A DNA stretch of 5,919 bases, from assembly GCA_011049495.1 (NCBI GenBank), contig DSBF01000524.1, positions 1 to 5,919 of the forward strand, in the 5' to 3' direction. Both the position numbers and the translations under genes were made by a program. The stretch is from Ignavibacteria bacterium (lineage in GTDB: Bacteria > Bacteroidota > Ignavibacteria > Ignavibacteriales > Melioribacteraceae). The notes beneath the pieces are model-generated. The model worked only from the letters and a program-made list of their open reading frames with translations. It was not told where the DNA came from and ran no database searches. How positions within the stretch are numbered: position 1 is the stretch's first letter; each line of letters starts with the position of its first letter. This document shows, piece after piece, positions 5,486 to 5,919 of the stretch.

Positions 5486-5919
5486 AGAAACATCCGAACC
5501 TGAATTGTCTGTCGCCTCTAAACCCTCTCGAATCCCTACCAAATCTGCCTAAACCATAACCATCGTTACCATCTCTAAAACATGGATAACTACCGATTTG
5601 TTCTCTTTGTTCGGGAGTAAGAATTTTATGAGTTTTTATCCGTTTTTCAATTCTCATTTTAGATAGTTCACTATTAATAGAATTGTTTCGCTCATTCAAC
5701 TTCAAAATTTCGTTTTCATTAATTGTACTTTCTTTTAATAGCTTGCTCATCGCTAAATTATTTTGTCTTTTTTGACTATTAAGATCGATAGCTTTCATCC
5801 GAAATTCGTAATTCAAATCATCAATTTGATTTCGCTGTTCGTCCGTAAGATCAAGGTTTTCAAATACACGTAAAGACATTCTTTCACCCTTAAAACTTCT
5901 TTTCTGGGCAGTAATTGTA
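5484..5919 (-). CDS. Spy/CpxP-like periplasmic protein (LTxxQ family), N-terminus beyond the window
   Basis: Proteins of the Spy/CpxP/ZraP group are small helical periplasmic chaperones or metal-stress proteins. Two LTxxQ motifs, LTDEQRNQI near the start and LTPEQREQI near residue 91 of the 131-residue ATG-started frame, bracket a long charged helical segment rich in Lys, Glu, Asn and Leu. An ATG at 5879 is possible, but the frame stays open to the window edge and upstream reads TITAQKRSFKGER. That looks like the end of a signal peptide with cleavage before Gln, so the true start is probably outside the window. After the helices comes a tail rich in Gly, Arg, Phe and Asp, with RFGRD, RGFRGD and a terminal GCF, plus a Cys in YPCF. 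That tail is not part of the usual family core. The last codons overlap the terminator's T-run. Confidence 0.75.
   Translation of the reverse strand, partial: TITAQKRSFKGERMSLRVFENLDLTDEQRNQIDDLNYEFRMKAIDLNSQKRQNNLAMSKLLKESTINENEILKLNERNNSINSELSKMRIEKRIKTHKILTPEQREQIGSYPCFRDGNDGYGLGRFGRDSRGFRGDRQFRFGCF

Noticed and set aside
1..5919. CRISPR arrays, tRNA or rRNA genes, insertion sequences
   Set aside because: I saw no regularly spaced repeats, tRNA-like cloverleaf sequence, rRNA signature, transposase motif or terminal inverted repeats.

Overview
The window is A+T-rich, densely coded bacterial DNA. Weak or overlapping gene starts, two TTG starts with strong Shine-Dalgarno sites, a Spy/CpxP-like protein with an Ala-Gln signal-peptide end, and an SDR resembling the Chlorobium sepiapterin reductase all suggest the Bacteroidota/Chlorobiota group, perhaps an Ignavibacteria-like lineage. 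This placement is an inference from style and recalled family sequences, not a search result.

Left part (1-1274, minus strand): an iron operon reading fur -> feoA -> feoB. fur and feoA overlap by 8 bases, and feoA and feoB are 9 bases apart. A 25-bp near-palindrome sits a few bases upstream of the fur start and is a good candidate Fur-family operator. feoB runs off the left edge and is broken by a +1 frameshift in a run of eight A residues, with clear FeoB-like sequence continuing in the other frame.

Middle part (1423-4125, plus strand): a dodecin flavin-binding protein, then a decayed peroxiredoxin remnant and a hairpin in an otherwise gene-free gap. Next comes a tight cluster of an intact Bcp-type peroxiredoxin, a 6-pyruvoyl-tetrahydropterin synthase with the C-x5-HGH motif, a zinc-type GTP cyclohydrolase I (folE) and a sepiapterin-reductase-like SDR. 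The last three correspond to the three steps from GTP to tetrahydrobiopterin, so this is most likely a bacterial tetrahydrobiopterin operon rather than only a queuosine or folate locus. It is the most interesting part of the window.

Right part (4223-5919): an outer-membrane protein with a beta-barrel, an acidic linker and an OmpA C-terminal domain. A bidirectional rho-independent terminator follows, shared with a convergent Spy/CpxP-like periplasmic protein whose N-terminus lies beyond the right edge.
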